Position numbers and translations under genes: made by a program. From assembly GCF_016595675.1 (NCBI RefSeq), contig NZ_JAENJH010000008.1, positions 237,577 to 301,576 of the forward strand: a stretch of DNA of 64,000 nucleotides. The letters are read 5' to 3'. This document shows, piece by piece, positions 1 to 9,199 of the stretch. How positions within the stretch are numbered: position 1 is the first letter of the stretch; each line of letters begins with the position of its first letter. The notes under the pieces were generated by a model that saw only the letters and a program-made list of their open reading frames with translations, had not been told where the DNA came from and searched no databases. This stretch comes from Prauserella cavernicola. GTDB taxonomy: Bacteria; Actinomycetota; Actinomycetes; Mycobacteriales; Pseudonocardiaceae.

Positions 1-24
1 AGGCCGGGCCGACTCACCGCGTAG

Positions 25-1740
25 TCAGCGGCGTGGCGCGTTCACGTCGCTGATCATCGCCTGCACCGAGGCGAGCAGCTCGGGCAGTTCCGCCTCGGCC
101 GCCCGCATGGGCTGCACGGCCGCCGTGCGGACCGGACCGGGAACGGGGTGCACCTCGGTCTCGCCGGGAAGCGGAGTCCCCGGGCAGGTCGCGTTGCCAG
201 GGCGTGAGTTGTTCACCAGGAAGACGTTGACCATCCCGTCCACACACGGGTTGCCGTCGAAGGCGTACTGCCCGTGGAACGGGCTGTCGTCCACCGAGAC
301 CATGCTCACGCCGGGAGCCGCCCGCACCGCCGACCTGGCCTGCTCGTACCCGGTCTGCGGGTCGAGCTCACCCTGCACGACCAGCACGCGGTCGGCCACC
401 TCCTCCGGCAGCTCGGGCAGCTCCTGGCGCGGCTCGTCGGACCAGAAGGAGCAGGGTTCGCTCAGCCCGTACGCCCAGCCGTTCAGCGGGTACTGCGGTC
501 CCTGCCGGTCGCTGAGCCTGCGGTACCAGGACTCCGACCGGGTCACCTGGTCACCGCAGGCCACGGCGTAGCGCGTCGCCGGAACCTGTTGGTAGTCCTC
601 CGGATCGTCGGCGAGAGCTCGCGCGACAACATCGGGAGTCAGCTCGGCGAGCTGCACGCCGAACCGGCTGCGGGACAGCTCGTCCAGCGCGGGGGCGAGC
701 TCCGAGTCGGCCAGTGCCGTGGCGGGGTCCTCTCCGTCCGCGCCGCCCACCGCCTGGACGAACACCGCCGCACCCAGGATCCAGCGCAGCTGCGAGCCCA
801 TGCCGGTGAACATCATGTCGTAGCTGTTCGGGCTGGTGCCCATGGTCGCGAAGAACTCGCGGCCGCGTTCCCAGTTCGCCGCGGCCTCCTCGACGGTGGA
901 CCCGACCTCGTCGGGGAACTGGCGGGTCATCCACGGCAGGAATGAGTCCTCGAACAGCCGCTGGTTGATGCGCGGCCAGTCCTCGAACGCCGCCTGGAGC
1001 CGACCCTGGAAGTCGGTGCCGGAGTCCAGCACCATCTTGCCCGCACTGTCGGGGAACAAGGACGCGTACTTGGCGCCGAGCCAGGTTCCGTAGGAGTAAC
1101 CGATGTAGTTCAGCGTGGACTCGCCGAGCAGGTGCCGGATCAGCTCCATGTCGTGGGCGGTCTGCCAGGTGGTGAGAAACGGCGCGAGCGCTTCGCTCTG
1201 GCACGCCTCGGCGACCGCGCGCGGTTGCTTGACGTGCTCGGCGATGCTGTCCGCCGAACGATCCCGCGCGTCGAGATCGGTGCGCTGGGACAACCGGTCC
1301 ACCGGCACCTCGCAGGTCTCGGGGGCGAAGCCCCCTTCCTGCCCCGTCCCACGCGGATCCATGCCGATCAGGTCATAGCCCTCGTGCAATGTCGGCTGGG
1401 CGGCGGCCAGCGAACCGGGCAGGGAGGTGCCCTGGGCACTGGGGCCACCGGGGTTGACCAGCAGCGAGCCGAGGTGCTCGCCGGTAGCCGCGACTCGGCT
1501 GATCGACACCTGCAGGTTCCGTCCGGTCTCGGGCGCCGCCCAGTCGCGCGGCACGGTCACCAGCGCACACTCCGCGGGCTTCGCGTCCTCGGCAGGGGTG
1601 AACGGGCACGGCTCCCAGGTGAGTTGCTGGTCGGCGTACCCGGCGAACGGCCCGGTCACGGCGCCCGCAGGAACCACGGCCCCGGTGAGGACGAGTGCCG
1701 AGGTGAACGCGAGCACCGCGCCGACAGTGGATCTGCGCAC
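25..1740 (-). CDS. Secreted alpha/beta hydrolase, S33 tripeptidyl aminopeptidase type
   Basis: A 571-residue exported serine hydrolase. The N-terminus (MRRSTVGAVLAFTSALVL...) is a clear Sec signal peptide ending near AGA. The nucleophile elbow GYSYGTW lies near residue 218, the acid is in QGELDPQTGY near 460, and the catalytic histidine is in the SPFHGQYAF segment near 487, which gives the alpha/beta hydrolase plus TAP-like C-terminal architecture of Streptomyces SlpD/tripeptidyl aminopeptidases. It probably removes N-terminal peptides outside the cell. It is last in a minus-strand run and separated from the RDD gene by about 95 bases, so it may be transcribed independently. The family call is secure; the substrate is not known. 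Confidence 0.9.
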   Translation of the reverse strand: MRRSTVGAVLAFTSALVLTGAVVPAGAVTGPFAGYADQQLTWEPCPFTPAEDAKPAECALVTVPRDWAAPETGRNLQVSISRVAATGEHLGSLLVNPGGPSAQGTSLPGSLAAAQPTLHEGYDLIGMDPRGTGQEGGFAPETCEVPVDRLSQRTDLDARDRSADSIAEHVKQPRAVAEACQSEALAPFLTTWQTAHDMELIRHLLGESTLNYIGYSYGTWLGAKYASLFPDSAGKMVLDSGTDFQGRLQAAFEDWPRINQRLFEDSFLPWMTRQFPDEVGSTVEEAAANWERGREFFATMGTSPNSYDMMFTGMGSQLRWILGAAVFVQAVGGADGEDPATALADSELAPALDELSRSRFGVQLAELTPDVVARALADDPEDYQQVPATRYAVACGDQVTRSESWYRRLSDRQGPQYPLNGWAYGLSEPCSFWSDEPRQELPELPEEVADRVLVVQGELDPQTGYEQARSAVRAAPGVSMVSVDDSPFHGQYAFDGNPCVDGMVNVFLVNNSRPGNATCPGTPLPGETEVHPVPGPVRTAAVQPMRAAEAELPELLASVQAMISDVNAPRR

Positions 1741-1836
1741 AGCAGTCCTTTCGTGGCAGGGAATGGAGAAGAACCCATCCCAGCAGCACTCCTGCCACAG
1801 CGTCCACGACCACGTAGTACTTTCGGCCGACCCGCC

Positions 1837-2355
1837 TCAGCTGGTGCGGACCACCACGGTCCGCGCCACCACGTCGCCAAGGCGCTGGCGCCGATCGGTC
1901 ACCGCGATGCCGACCACCGCCACCAGCCCGAGCAACAGACCGTCCACTGTGAACAGAAGCCAGCGCAGAAAGAAGTCACGGGCGCGCGGGTGACCGCCGC
2001 GCAGGGTCTCTACCCGCAGCCCCAGCACCAGCATTCCCGGGGTGATCCCGCCGCGGCGCAACGGCACCCACACCTGGATCAGCACATCGGCGACGAACGC
2101 GCCCCCCACCAGGACGATCGCCGTGACCCACAGCGCCACCGTCGAAGGCACGAGACCCCATCTCACCAGCGGGAGGGCGACGAACCCGGTCAGCACTCCG
2201 GCGAGGCAACCGGACCCCACGGCCAGCGCCCAGTCCACCACGTGCTGGGACCCACGCCGGGCGATCATCTCCAGTCGGCTGGGCTCCGTGCCCGCCACGA
2301 CCGACTCGGCGGCAACCGGTTCGGCGACCACGCTTGCGTCGGATTCCACTACCAC
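1837..2355 (-). CDS. RDD-family membrane protein
   Basis: A 172-residue protein with a variable acidic N-terminus followed by the RDD signature region (ARRGSQHVVDWALAVG...) and three to four hydrophobic segments, then a second conserved part (RRGGITPGMLVLGLRVE, DFFLRWLL) typical of RDD proteins. The function of the family is unclear; some members affect ion transport. The start is uncertain because several GTG codons cluster at 2349-2355. It lies 24 bases after the deacylase gene and may be co-transcribed with it. Confidence 0.8.
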   Translation of the reverse strand: MVVESDASVVAEPVAAESVVAGTEPSRLEMIARRGSQHVVDWALAVGSGCLAGVLTGFVALPLVRWGLVPSTVALWVTAIVLVGGAFVADVLIQVWVPLRRGGITPGMLVLGLRVETLRGGHPRARDFFLRWLLFTVDGLLLGLVAVVGIAVTDRRQRLGDVVARTVVVRTS

Positions 2356-2379
2356 CCCCGGACATCGCGGGGGCTGAGA

Positions 2380-4002
2380 CTACACCTCGCCGGTGCCGCG
2401 CCGAGTCCCGAGCGGCGAGTCCTGCCGCCGGAGCACACGTCCCGCGCGTTCGGCGGTCGGCGTGCCGTCGCGAAGCACCGAGCGCCCGTTGACCAGCACA
2501 TGGCGCACACCCAGTGCGTAGCTGCGCGGAGCCTCGTAGGTCGCCGTGTCGGTCACGGTCTCGGCATCGAACACGGCGATGTCGGCGACAAGTCCCCGCC
2601 GCAGCCGGCCACGCTCGGTCAGACCGATTCGGTGTGCCGGCAAGGACGTCATCTTCCGCACCGCCTCGCTCAGGTCGAGGACACCGCGGTCTCGCACGTA
2701 GCGGCCCAGGGTGCGGGCGAACGTGCCGAAGTGCCGCGGATGCGGGTGGCCGCCGGCCTCAGCGTCGAGGACCCACCCGTCGCTGACCACCGCCGACGAC
2801 GGATGTCTCAGCACGGTGTCGACGTCGGACTCGGCCATCGCGTGGTTGACGATCCACACCTGGGCCTCGTGCTCGGCGAGCACGTCCAGCGCAAGCTGGG
2901 CAGGCTCCACTCCGGTGGCGACGGCGACGTCGGCCAGCGAGGAGCCGATCCAGCGGGTGTAGGTACCCTCCGGCATCGCGGCCAGAGTGATCCCGGCCGG
3001 GAGGAACGTACGCCCGACCCGCTCGCGCAGCTCCGCGGCGATCACCGCACGGGCGTCACGATCGCCGAGCCGTTCCAGCAGCGCCCCGAAGCCCCCGTCC
3101 AGCGCCCAGTTCGGGAGCCGGGAGGTCAATCTGGTGGAGGAGGCGGCGTACGGGTAGACGTCGCAGGCAACGTCCAGGCCCTCGGCCCGGGCTTCGTCGA
3201 TCGCCGTCAAGGCGTCTTCCACTGCGCCGTGGTTGGCCGGGCCCAGAGCCTTGAGATGCGAGATCTGCAGTCGGGCACCGGTTCGCCGGGCGGTCTGCAC
3301 CGCTTCGGCCACGGACTCGAGCAGGTGGTCCCCCTCATCGCGCATGTGCGTGCTGTAGAGCAGGTCGTGGCGGGCGGCGACCTCGGTGATCGCGACCAGC
3401 TCCTCGACCGTGGCGAACGAGCCCGGGGCGTAGATCAGCCCGGTGGAAACCCCGAAGATCCCCTGCCCGGCGGCAAGGTCGAGCAGTCCGCACATGCGAA
3501 CCAACTCGTCGGGTGTGGCGTCGCGGAGCTCGTCGCCCAGCACCGCCATCCGAAGCGTCGCGTGCCCGGCCATCGCCGCGACGTTGACCGCGGGCCGGGC
3601 GGCCTCGACGGCGGCAGCGAACCCGTCGAAGTCGGGCCAGATCTCGGCTTTGCCGCCGTTGCGGGCCAGCTGCGTGCTCGCGACGCCGTCGAACCCGTGC
3701 GGCCCCGGAAAGGGCGCGCTTCCACAGTTCCCGGTAACCACGGTGGTGACGCCCTGACACACGCACGCCTGTGCCGCGGGGCTGTCGCAGAGCGTGAAGT
3801 CACTGTGCGAGTGCAGGTCGATGAATCCCGGAGAGACGACGGCGCCGGTGCAGTCCAGTACTGCCGCCGCCGAGCGAGCGGAGCCGGCTGCTCCGATGAA
3901 CGTGACCCGGTCACCGGTCACGCCGACATCGGCCTGGACGGGAGCCGATCCGGTGCCGTCCACCACCGTTCCACCGCTGAGCAGGACATCGAACTCGGGC
4001 AT
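2380..4002 (-). CDS. N-acyl-D-amino-acid deacylase (D-aminoacylase), amidohydrolase family
   Basis: A 540-residue amidohydrolase that would hydrolyse N-acyl-D-amino acids to D-amino acids and a carboxylate. The N-terminal beta-sandwich leads into the metal motif GFIDLHSHSD near residue 63, then GNCGSAPFPG, STHMRDEGD and ISHLKALG (further metal ligands), and the C-terminal SDG...HPHPRHFGTF segment typical of D-aminoacylases. A permease follows upstream in the same direction (43-base gap) and a LysR regulator lies beyond it, so this looks like an uptake-plus-hydrolysis unit. A decayed D-amino-acid-oxidase-like gene at about 7790-8100 would fit the same pathway. Exact acyl and amino-acid preference cannot be told from sequence. 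Confidence 0.88.
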   Translation of the reverse strand: MPEFDVLLSGGTVVDGTGSAPVQADVGVTGDRVTFIGAAGSARSAAAVLDCTGAVVSPGFIDLHSHSDFTLCDSPAAQACVCQGVTTVVTGNCGSAPFPGPHGFDGVASTQLARNGGKAEIWPDFDGFAAAVEAARPAVNVAAMAGHATLRMAVLGDELRDATPDELVRMCGLLDLAAGQGIFGVSTGLIYAPGSFATVEELVAITEVAARHDLLYSTHMRDEGDHLLESVAEAVQTARRTGARLQISHLKALGPANHGAVEDALTAIDEARAEGLDVACDVYPYAASSTRLTSRLPNWALDGGFGALLERLGDRDARAVIAAELRERVGRTFLPAGITLAAMPEGTYTRWIGSSLADVAVATGVEPAQLALDVLAEHEAQVWIVNHAMAESDVDTVLRHPSSAVVSDGWVLDAEAGGHPHPRHFGTFARTLGRYVRDRGVLDLSEAVRKMTSLPAHRIGLTERGRLRRGLVADIAVFDAETVTDTATYEAPRSYALGVRHVLVNGRSVLRDGTPTAERAGRVLRRQDSPLGTRRGTGEV

Positions 4003-4045
4003 CCTACGAACTCCTTGTCACCTGAGGCAGAAGCGCGAGCATGTG

Positions 4046-5443
4046 TCAGGTGATGAAGTAGAGGATGACGGTGTACATGAGTGTGGCGGGAATCAACAGC
4101 ATCCAGCCGCTCATCAACATGTACCTGAGATTCTCGTACCGGGACAGTCCCATGCAGGTGACCATGTTCGGGTTGGGAAACGGCCCGTAGGTGTCGCCCT
4201 TCGAGGCGAACAGCAGGACCACGATCCACGCGGCGGGGCTCAGCCCGATCTCGGCCGCCACGGAACCGAAAATCTGGTCGACCAGCACGACGACCGCTGC
4301 CGACGCACCGGGAACGCCTGCCAGGCCGATCAACCCGACCACCACCGCGAACACGAACGGCGAGGTCGCCGACAGCTCTGTTCCCCAGCGGTCGAAGACG
4401 GCCTGGAACGGATCCAACTGGTCGACGACCGCGAACAAGGCCTCGAGCAGCCAGAAGAGCAGGAACAGGTGGAGGTAGGCCCCGGCTCCGCGACAGAACG
4501 CGGTGACCGTGTCGGTCGTCCGCTGGCGCGCGGCGAGTCCCGTCACCAGAGCGATCACCGGCAGCGCGAGCAGCGGAAAGGCTGTGCCCGCCTGGTTCAG
4601 GGTCGCGTAGGTGACGCTGGCGAGCAGGCTGATCGTGAAGCCGACGGTGGCGAGCCGCGGCCTCGCCGAGGAGGGCTCGTCGCCGCCGTCCGTCGGGTCG
4701 TCGGTGTAGAAGTCGTCGAGCCGCTCGGTTCTGCGCTGCCACATCAGCACGATCGCCGTGCCCAGCAGCACGGAGAGAATCGCCAGCGGCCCGGCACCGT
4801 AGGTCACGTACTCGCCGTAGGAGACCTCTGCGGCCTCCATGATCGCGATGTTGGATCCCGCGAAGGGGGCGAGCGCCAGTCCCGCACAGCCGCCGTAGAG
4901 CAACGTCACCGCGGTGGCCGTGCGCGTGACTCCGAGCCTGGCGGCGATCGGAATGAGGATCGGCGCGACGATGGCGAGCGCCCCGGCCAGAGTTCCGAGC
5001 ATGAAGACGGTGATCAGGCTCGTGGCCATCATCCCGATGATGACGGCGGTCCGGCTCCGTTCCCCGAGTAGACCCATGATCGCGCGCACGAGCACGCCGG
5101 CGACTCCGGTGACCCGCAGAACCTCACCGAGGCCCGCGCCGAGCAGGATGATCAGGCCGATGCTCGTGACGCTGCCGCCCAGAGAGTCGCCCAGCACGGA
5201 TGCCGCGTCCAGCGGAGTTGGCTGCAGGAGAGCGAATCCCGCCGCGAGTGCTGCGCCGGTGGCGATCAGGATGTTGAGCCCCGACAGGCACAGCACCGTG
5301 TAGAGCAGGATGGGCACGAATCCCCAGAACGATCCCGATCCCACCGTGAAGCCGATCGCGAGGCACAGCCCGATCGACACCGTGACCACCACAGGCACCA
5401 CGGCGGACGACATCCTGCTGGGTGACTCGGCCTTCGTCGACAT
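4046..5443 (-). CDS. Ion-transporter-superfamily permease (GntP/NhaC-like)
   Basis: A 465-residue polytopic membrane protein with roughly 11-12 hydrophobic segments arranged as two similar halves, with helix-break regions rich in Gly/Ser/Asn (for example GGCAGLALAPFAGSN near residue 190 and FASKGDTYGPFPNPN near 428). That organisation matches the GntP/NhaC/DcuC-like ion transporter superfamily of carboxylate or amino-acid permeases and Na+/H+ antiporters. Position between a D-aminoacylase gene and a LysR regulator suggests import of an N-acyl amino acid or related organic anion. The substrate is inferred only from context. Confidence 0.72.
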   Translation of the reverse strand: MSTKAESPSRMSSAVVPVVVTVSIGLCLAIGFTVGSGSFWGFVPILLYTVLCLSGLNILIATGAALAAGFALLQPTPLDAASVLGDSLGGSVTSIGLIILLGAGLGEVLRVTGVAGVLVRAIMGLLGERSRTAVIIGMMATSLITVFMLGTLAGALAIVAPILIPIAARLGVTRTATAVTLLYGGCAGLALAPFAGSNIAIMEAAEVSYGEYVTYGAGPLAILSVLLGTAIVLMWQRRTERLDDFYTDDPTDGGDEPSSARPRLATVGFTISLLASVTYATLNQAGTAFPLLALPVIALVTGLAARQRTTDTVTAFCRGAGAYLHLFLLFWLLEALFAVVDQLDPFQAVFDRWGTELSATSPFVFAVVVGLIGLAGVPGASAAVVVLVDQIFGSVAAEIGLSPAAWIVVLLFASKGDTYGPFPNPNMVTCMGLSRYENLRYMLMSGWMLLIPATLMYTVILYFIT

Positions 5444-5579
5444 CCATACCTCTCAGCGATGCTGGGCGATACGCACCGTCGGGGCGGGTGCCTGACCGCG
5501 CTACCGAATGCGTCGGCGAAGCGTAACCAGCGACCCGACTCACGAGAAGTAGAAGAATTGCACGGCAAGCATCTGAAAA
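5444..5579. promoter_or_regulatory. Probable promoter/operator region of the permease-deacylase unit
   Basis: This 136-base gap separates the LysR gene from the permease gene, both on the minus strand. It is the natural place for a LysR-controlled promoter, and it is locally less GC-rich near 5550-5582. I did not find a convincing T-N11-A box or clear -10/-35 pair, so this is an assignment by position only. Confidence 0.3.
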
Positions 5580-6473
5580 TTAGATGTCGACCATCTGCCG
5601 CGACACCATGCCCGCGAACTCCGCGACACTCCTCGGCACGGTCCTGCCCGCCATCGCCTGGATGTACATGCTGCGTTCGCTCACGGTCCCGTGCGCCAGC
5701 GGGACGAGGACGAACTCGCCGCGGTCGACCGAGGCCATGACGGTCGGCTTCCCGCAGAACGCGACCGCGCCGCGCTCCCTGCAGTAGTTCTGGATAGCGC
5801 CGACATTGTTGCTGGTGAGCGCCGGATGCAGCTCGATCTGCTCGTACTGTGCGCATCGATCGACCACCACCCTGACCGTGCTGCCCGCCCCCATCAGCGC
5901 GAGCGGGAACGGCACCACGTCGCGCAGAAGGAGCTCCGACCTCGTCGCGAGCGGGTGATCGGCCGTCATCGTGGCGTAGACGCGCACCGTGTGCGCGTGC
6001 AGGATGTCGACGCCCTCCGGGCGGGCGAGCTCGTAACTCAGTCCGATGTCGTCCCTGCCTTCCCGGACCCGGGAGTTGACCACGGGCGACTGGACCACGG
6101 AGAGCTCGAAAACGACCTCGGGCTCTCGATTCTGGAACTCGTTCATGAGTCGCGGCAGCATCTCCAACGCGAAGGACTGGTTCGCCGCGATCTTGATGTG
6201 GCGCTGGCCCAGCTTGCGCAGGGCGCGGATGTCGGAGCGGGTGCGGTCGGCGTCGACGGAGAGCCGCCGGGCGTATGCCGCGAGTAGATCTCCGGCCTCC
6301 GTGGTCACGACTCCTCGCGGCTGGCGTTCGAGGAGCTCGACCCCGTGATCGGTCTCCAGTTTCTTGATCATCCGGCTGACCGCGGACGGAGCGACGTGCA
6401 GGTACTCGGCCGCGGCGCCGATGGATCCCCGCTCGACGGTTTCCAGGAAGTAGCGGAGCGCGAGGCTAATCAT
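5580..6473 (-). CDS. LysR-family transcriptional regulator
   Basis: A 297-residue LysR-type regulator. The N-terminal winged helix (ALRYFLETVERGSIGAAAEYLHVAPSAVSRMIKKLE) is followed by the substrate-binding domain from about residue 92 (HIKIAANQSFALEMLPRLMNEF). Length is standard for the family. It probably controls the downstream permease and deacylase genes, with an N-acyl amino acid or similar metabolite as ligand; that is inference from gene order. Confidence 0.88.
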   Translation of the reverse strand: MISLALRYFLETVERGSIGAAAEYLHVAPSAVSRMIKKLETDHGVELLERQPRGVVTTEAGDLLAAYARRLSVDADRTRSDIRALRKLGQRHIKIAANQSFALEMLPRLMNEFQNREPEVVFELSVVQSPVVNSRVREGRDDIGLSYELARPEGVDILHAHTVRVYATMTADHPLATRSELLLRDVVPFPLALMGAGSTVRVVVDRCAQYEQIELHPALTSNNVGAIQNYCRERGAVAFCGKPTVMASVDRGEFVLVPLAHGTVSERSMYIQAMAGRTVPRSVAEFAGMVSRQMVDI

Positions 6474-6478
6474 GCCGG

Positions 6479-6841
6479 TCAGTGTGAGCGCTGCGCGGCG
6501 TGCGGGGACAACAGGTCTCGGCGCGTGTCGACTCCGAACTTGCGCAGGATGTTGCGGACGTGGGTTTTCACGGTCGTGATCTCGATGGACAGTCGGTGGG
6601 CGAAGTCGGGATTGGACCGTCCTTCCAGGATCTGCCGCAGGATCGTGTGCTCACGGTCGCCGCGGGCAGCCAACTCCGACTTCAGGGAAGGGCACAGCTC
6701 GACGCCACTGTGCGTGCCAGACTGCTCGACGGTCAGCACACGCAGGCCGCGCAGGACGACGGGATGGTCCTCGACCAACATGACCCTCAATGGCGTGGGC
6801 ACTGCGCAACCTCTCGTCGTGCGGATGGGAGTCGTCGACAT
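6479..6841 (-). pseudogene. Response-regulator remnant with most of the REC domain missing
   Basis: A NarL/LuxR-type response regulator reduced to about 120 residues. The receiver domain begins normally (PLRVMLVEDHPVVLRGL) but stops after about 20 residues; the phosphoacceptor Asp region and the rest of REC are absent. An essentially complete LuxR helix-turn-helix follows (EHTILRQILEGRSNPDFAHRLSIEITTVKTHVRNILRKFGV). The start at 6841 is chosen because it sits just before the REC start; an in-frame start at 6916 also exists. It could be a decayed gene or a phosphorylation-independent DNA-binding stub. No partner histidine kinase is adjacent. Confidence 0.65.
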
Positions 6842-7141
6842 CACCGGCAATTCCGACGGCGGACGTACTCTATGGGCGGGTCGAGGTCGAGCGCGGAGAG
6901 CTGCGAGAGACCTCACGCGATCGCTGAGTTGCGGCTGGGATCGCCACCCACTCGAACGGGAACAGGTAGATGTATGTGGCTCTTGCTTGGCGTCGCTGCT
7001 CTTGATGACGGGTGAACATCCCGCAATTCAGGGCTGCTCGCGGGGATAGCTGCTGAGCGATCCTCGAGTATTTGACGCCTCAGGCGCACGGTTCGCTGGG
7101 GGTGCGATGTCAGGCACGGCAGAGGTGTGAGGATGTTTGAC

Positions 7142-7543
7142 ATGACGAGCTTGCCGCAATCCGCCGGAACTCTCCTGGTCCGCACCGACTTCTCCGATCA
7201 GGAGGGCTGGGAGGCGTTGCGGACGGCAGTCACGACACCAAACCAAGACGGTTTTGTGGCGAACGTGCACGTGGTGGATGATCCCGCCTATCGTGACGTG
7301 ACCTCCGAGCAGCTCGCGGCACTGCTCGACCCCTATTCACTGCTCATCGTCGCCGACACGTTCGCCATCACCGCGCCCGGGCAGCCGTTGCTCACCATGC
7401 GCCGCGATGGAGAGCGAGTCGAGCAGCTGCGAGTCGTCGCCGACGAGTTGTGGTCGATCGAGAACAACATCTCCCTCGCCAACATGGACTGGTACGAGTT
7501 CACCAGGGCTGCCGACGCGGACGGCATCTTCCGGGGTTTCTGA
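7142..7543 (+). CDS. DUF6924-family protein
   Basis: A 133-residue cytoplasmic protein matching the actinobacterial DUF6924 pattern: an N-terminal LLVRTDFSDQEGWEAL motif, a central LLIVADTFAI segment and a conserved C-terminal region IENNISLANMDWYEFTRAADADGIFRGF. The function is unknown. The ATG at 7142 is preferred because GAGG lies about nine bases upstream; GTG at 7127 and ATG at 7133 are alternatives in the same frame. It stands alone, divergent from the response-regulator remnant. Confidence 0.75.
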   Translation: MTSLPQSAGTLLVRTDFSDQEGWEALRTAVTTPNQDGFVANVHVVDDPAYRDVTSEQLAALLDPYSLLIVADTFAITAPGQPLLTMRRDGERVEQLRVVADELWSIENNISLANMDWYEFTRAADADGIFRGF

Positions 7544-7779
7544 TCTTGCCCCGGGGCGTCAGAAACGGCTGTCGTGTGCCTGCGGCGGCAGACGTCCGGC
7601 CGGATCCGACTTCGCCCACGTGGCGGCCACCGCGTGCAGCCGCTCAGCGAACGCATCAACGCCGCACACTTGAGGATCAGTCCCGAAGTGATCTTGGGTC
7701 TCAAACCAGAGGTACTCCGACAGCGACGCGCGAGTGGCGCCGTGGATGAGCTTGTACCAGAGCGGGGCGAGCAGACAGT

Positions 7780-8110
7780 CGTACCTCGATCGAGCGGACG
7801 CTCTACTGGCCGTGGCGACCCGCGCGCTGCCCTCCCCGGCCGGGCGGCGGGTGCTCGACCGCTGGTCAGGCGAACGACCGTGCGGCCCGGACGGAATGCC
7901 TGCGATCGGCGGGACGAAGCGGTGCGCGAACCTGTCAGTCGCCGTGGGTCACGGCAGGTGGGGGGCTGATCCTCGCACCCGTGACCGCCCGGCTCATCGC
8001 CGATCGGCTCCTGCGCCCGGCCGCTTCGGGCACCGTGTCCGAGCTGCTCGACCCGGACCCGTTCACCCGGCGATGGATCGGTCGCCGGCACGCACGATGC
8101 GGCACAGCTG
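7780..8110 (+). pseudogene. Frameshifted C-terminal remnant of a FAD-dependent D-amino-acid oxidase/dehydrogenase
   Basis: Two reading frames together reproduce the C-terminal end of a DAO-family flavoenzyme. From about 7796 one frame reads RRVLDRWSGERPCGPDGMPAIGG...NLSVAVGHGRW, matching the family pattern (W-x-G-x-RP-x-TPDG-x-P-x-IG...GHG). At about 7965 the match jumps to another frame reading GLILAPVTARLIADRLL and LLDPDPFTRRWIG, the usual continuation. The N-terminal FAD-binding part is missing. The gene is therefore truncated and frameshifted. Confidence 0.7.
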
Positions 8111-8117
8111 ACGCGTC

Positions 8118-9059
8118 CTACTTGTTGTCGATCCGCCCGATCGGCTCGGCGGTGTCCGCGAGTTCGGCCTGCATCTGCTTCCATGCGAGGTCGTCGATCC
8201 CGAGGGCGCTGCGGAGGTAGGCCCAGCAAGCCCGTCGAACCAATGCGACCCGCTCGGGGCTCTCGTCGGTGGTGTCGTTGGCGTTGTAGCCGTGGATTCC
8301 GCCGAGCAAGTGCTCGCCTCCGAACAGGGTGAGCAAGCCCCGAGCGCCGGGGCTGTATCGGTAGATGTCGGTGAACCAGTCGGGGCCGCGGGTCGAGAGC
8401 GCGGACTGGTCGTGATCACCTGCGACGACGAGAGTCGGCGTGGTGAGGCCGTCGAAGTCGGGGCTCATGAAGGAGAAGTTCTCCTTGGCGAAGGGCGTCA
8501 GGTCGTCACCACCAATGCCGGTCGTCGCGAGGAGCACCCCGGCTTTGACGCGAGAATCGGACATGTCCGGTCCGGGCTGTCCGTCCGCACCGATGACGCG
8601 CGCGCCGAGAAGCATGCTGACGGTCTGCCCGCCCCAGGAATGTCCCGCGACGGCGATGCGATCGCGGTCGACGCGGTCACCGAGCCCCGGGACCGCGGCG
8701 AGGACGTGGTCGAGCTCGTCGAGTACCCGTCCGACGTCCTGGACCCGGATGCGCCAGATGTCCGGGAACCGGGGGTCTTCGAGGGTGAGGCCGAGGGTGC
8801 GCGAGTCGAGGAACGTGGGCTGGATGACGGCGAAGCCGTTGCCGGCCCAGAAGTCGACCAGCGGGTCGTAGGAGGACATCGATTTGCCGAAGCCGTGGGC
8901 GAGGATGACGACCGGGAGGCCGGTGCCGGAGGCGGGTGCCGACACGCGCACCTGTAGATCGTCGCCGCGCTCTGAAGCGGGCAGCACAACCGGCTTGACG
9001 CTGATGATCGGGGTGGTCAGGACAGGGACGGCGCTCGGAGCGACGTTGGGTGCGGGCAT
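8118..9059 (-). CDS. Alpha/beta hydrolase (chlorophyllase/dienelactone-hydrolase-like)
   Basis: A serine hydrolase of about 313 residues. Numbering from the ATG at 9059, an oxyanion-hole region VVILAHGFGKSMSSY near residue 53, the nucleophile elbow AVAGHSWGGQT near 135, an acidic residue in VVAGDHDQSA near 211 and a catalytic His in LFGGEHLLGGIHGY near 245 form a complete triad. An in-frame extension to 9176 is possible but would run through the TetR operator-like sites; the 9059 start follows a GAGAAG sequence. It is divergently arranged with a TetR regulator, suggesting repression by that protein. The substrate is not identifiable. Confidence 0.82.
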   Translation of the reverse strand: MPAPNVAPSAVPVLTTPIISVKPVVLPASERGDDLQVRVSAPASGTGLPVVILAHGFGKSMSSYDPLVDFWAGNGFAVIQPTFLDSRTLGLTLEDPRFPDIWRIRVQDVGRVLDELDHVLAAVPGLGDRVDRDRIAVAGHSWGGQTVSMLLGARVIGADGQPGPDMSDSRVKAGVLLATTGIGGDDLTPFAKENFSFMSPDFDGLTTPTLVVAGDHDQSALSTRGPDWFTDIYRYSPGARGLLTLFGGEHLLGGIHGYNANDTTDESPERVALVRRACWAYLRSALGIDDLAWKQMQAELADTAEPIGRIDNK

Positions 9060-9132
9060 GGGCGGCTTCTCACTTTCGATGGCTCGTGGACGCGGGTTCT
9101 CCGCTGAGTGGCTACCGGCTAGACTCTCCAAC

Positions 9133-9168
9133 CGGAGCACCGTTCCGAATATACGGAGCAGTGTTCCG
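9133..9168. promoter_or_regulatory. Tandem imperfect palindromes, likely TetR operators
   Basis: Two near-identical 15-base imperfect palindromes, CGGAGCACCGTTCCG (9133-9147) and CGGAGCAGTGTTCCG (9154-9168), repeat with a 21-base period (two helical turns). They sit between the divergent hydrolase and TetR genes, where a TetR repressor would control both promoters. Confidence 0.7.
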
Positions 9169-9199
9169 ATTGGCAAGAGCCGTGCGAAAGGAGCGCCGC

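Noticed and set aside
1132-4053. A 973-residue open frame on the plus strand opposite the peptidase and deacylase genes
   Set aside because: Amino-acid composition is dominated by Arg, His, Gly and Gln with no motifs, as expected for the antisense frame of high-GC genes.
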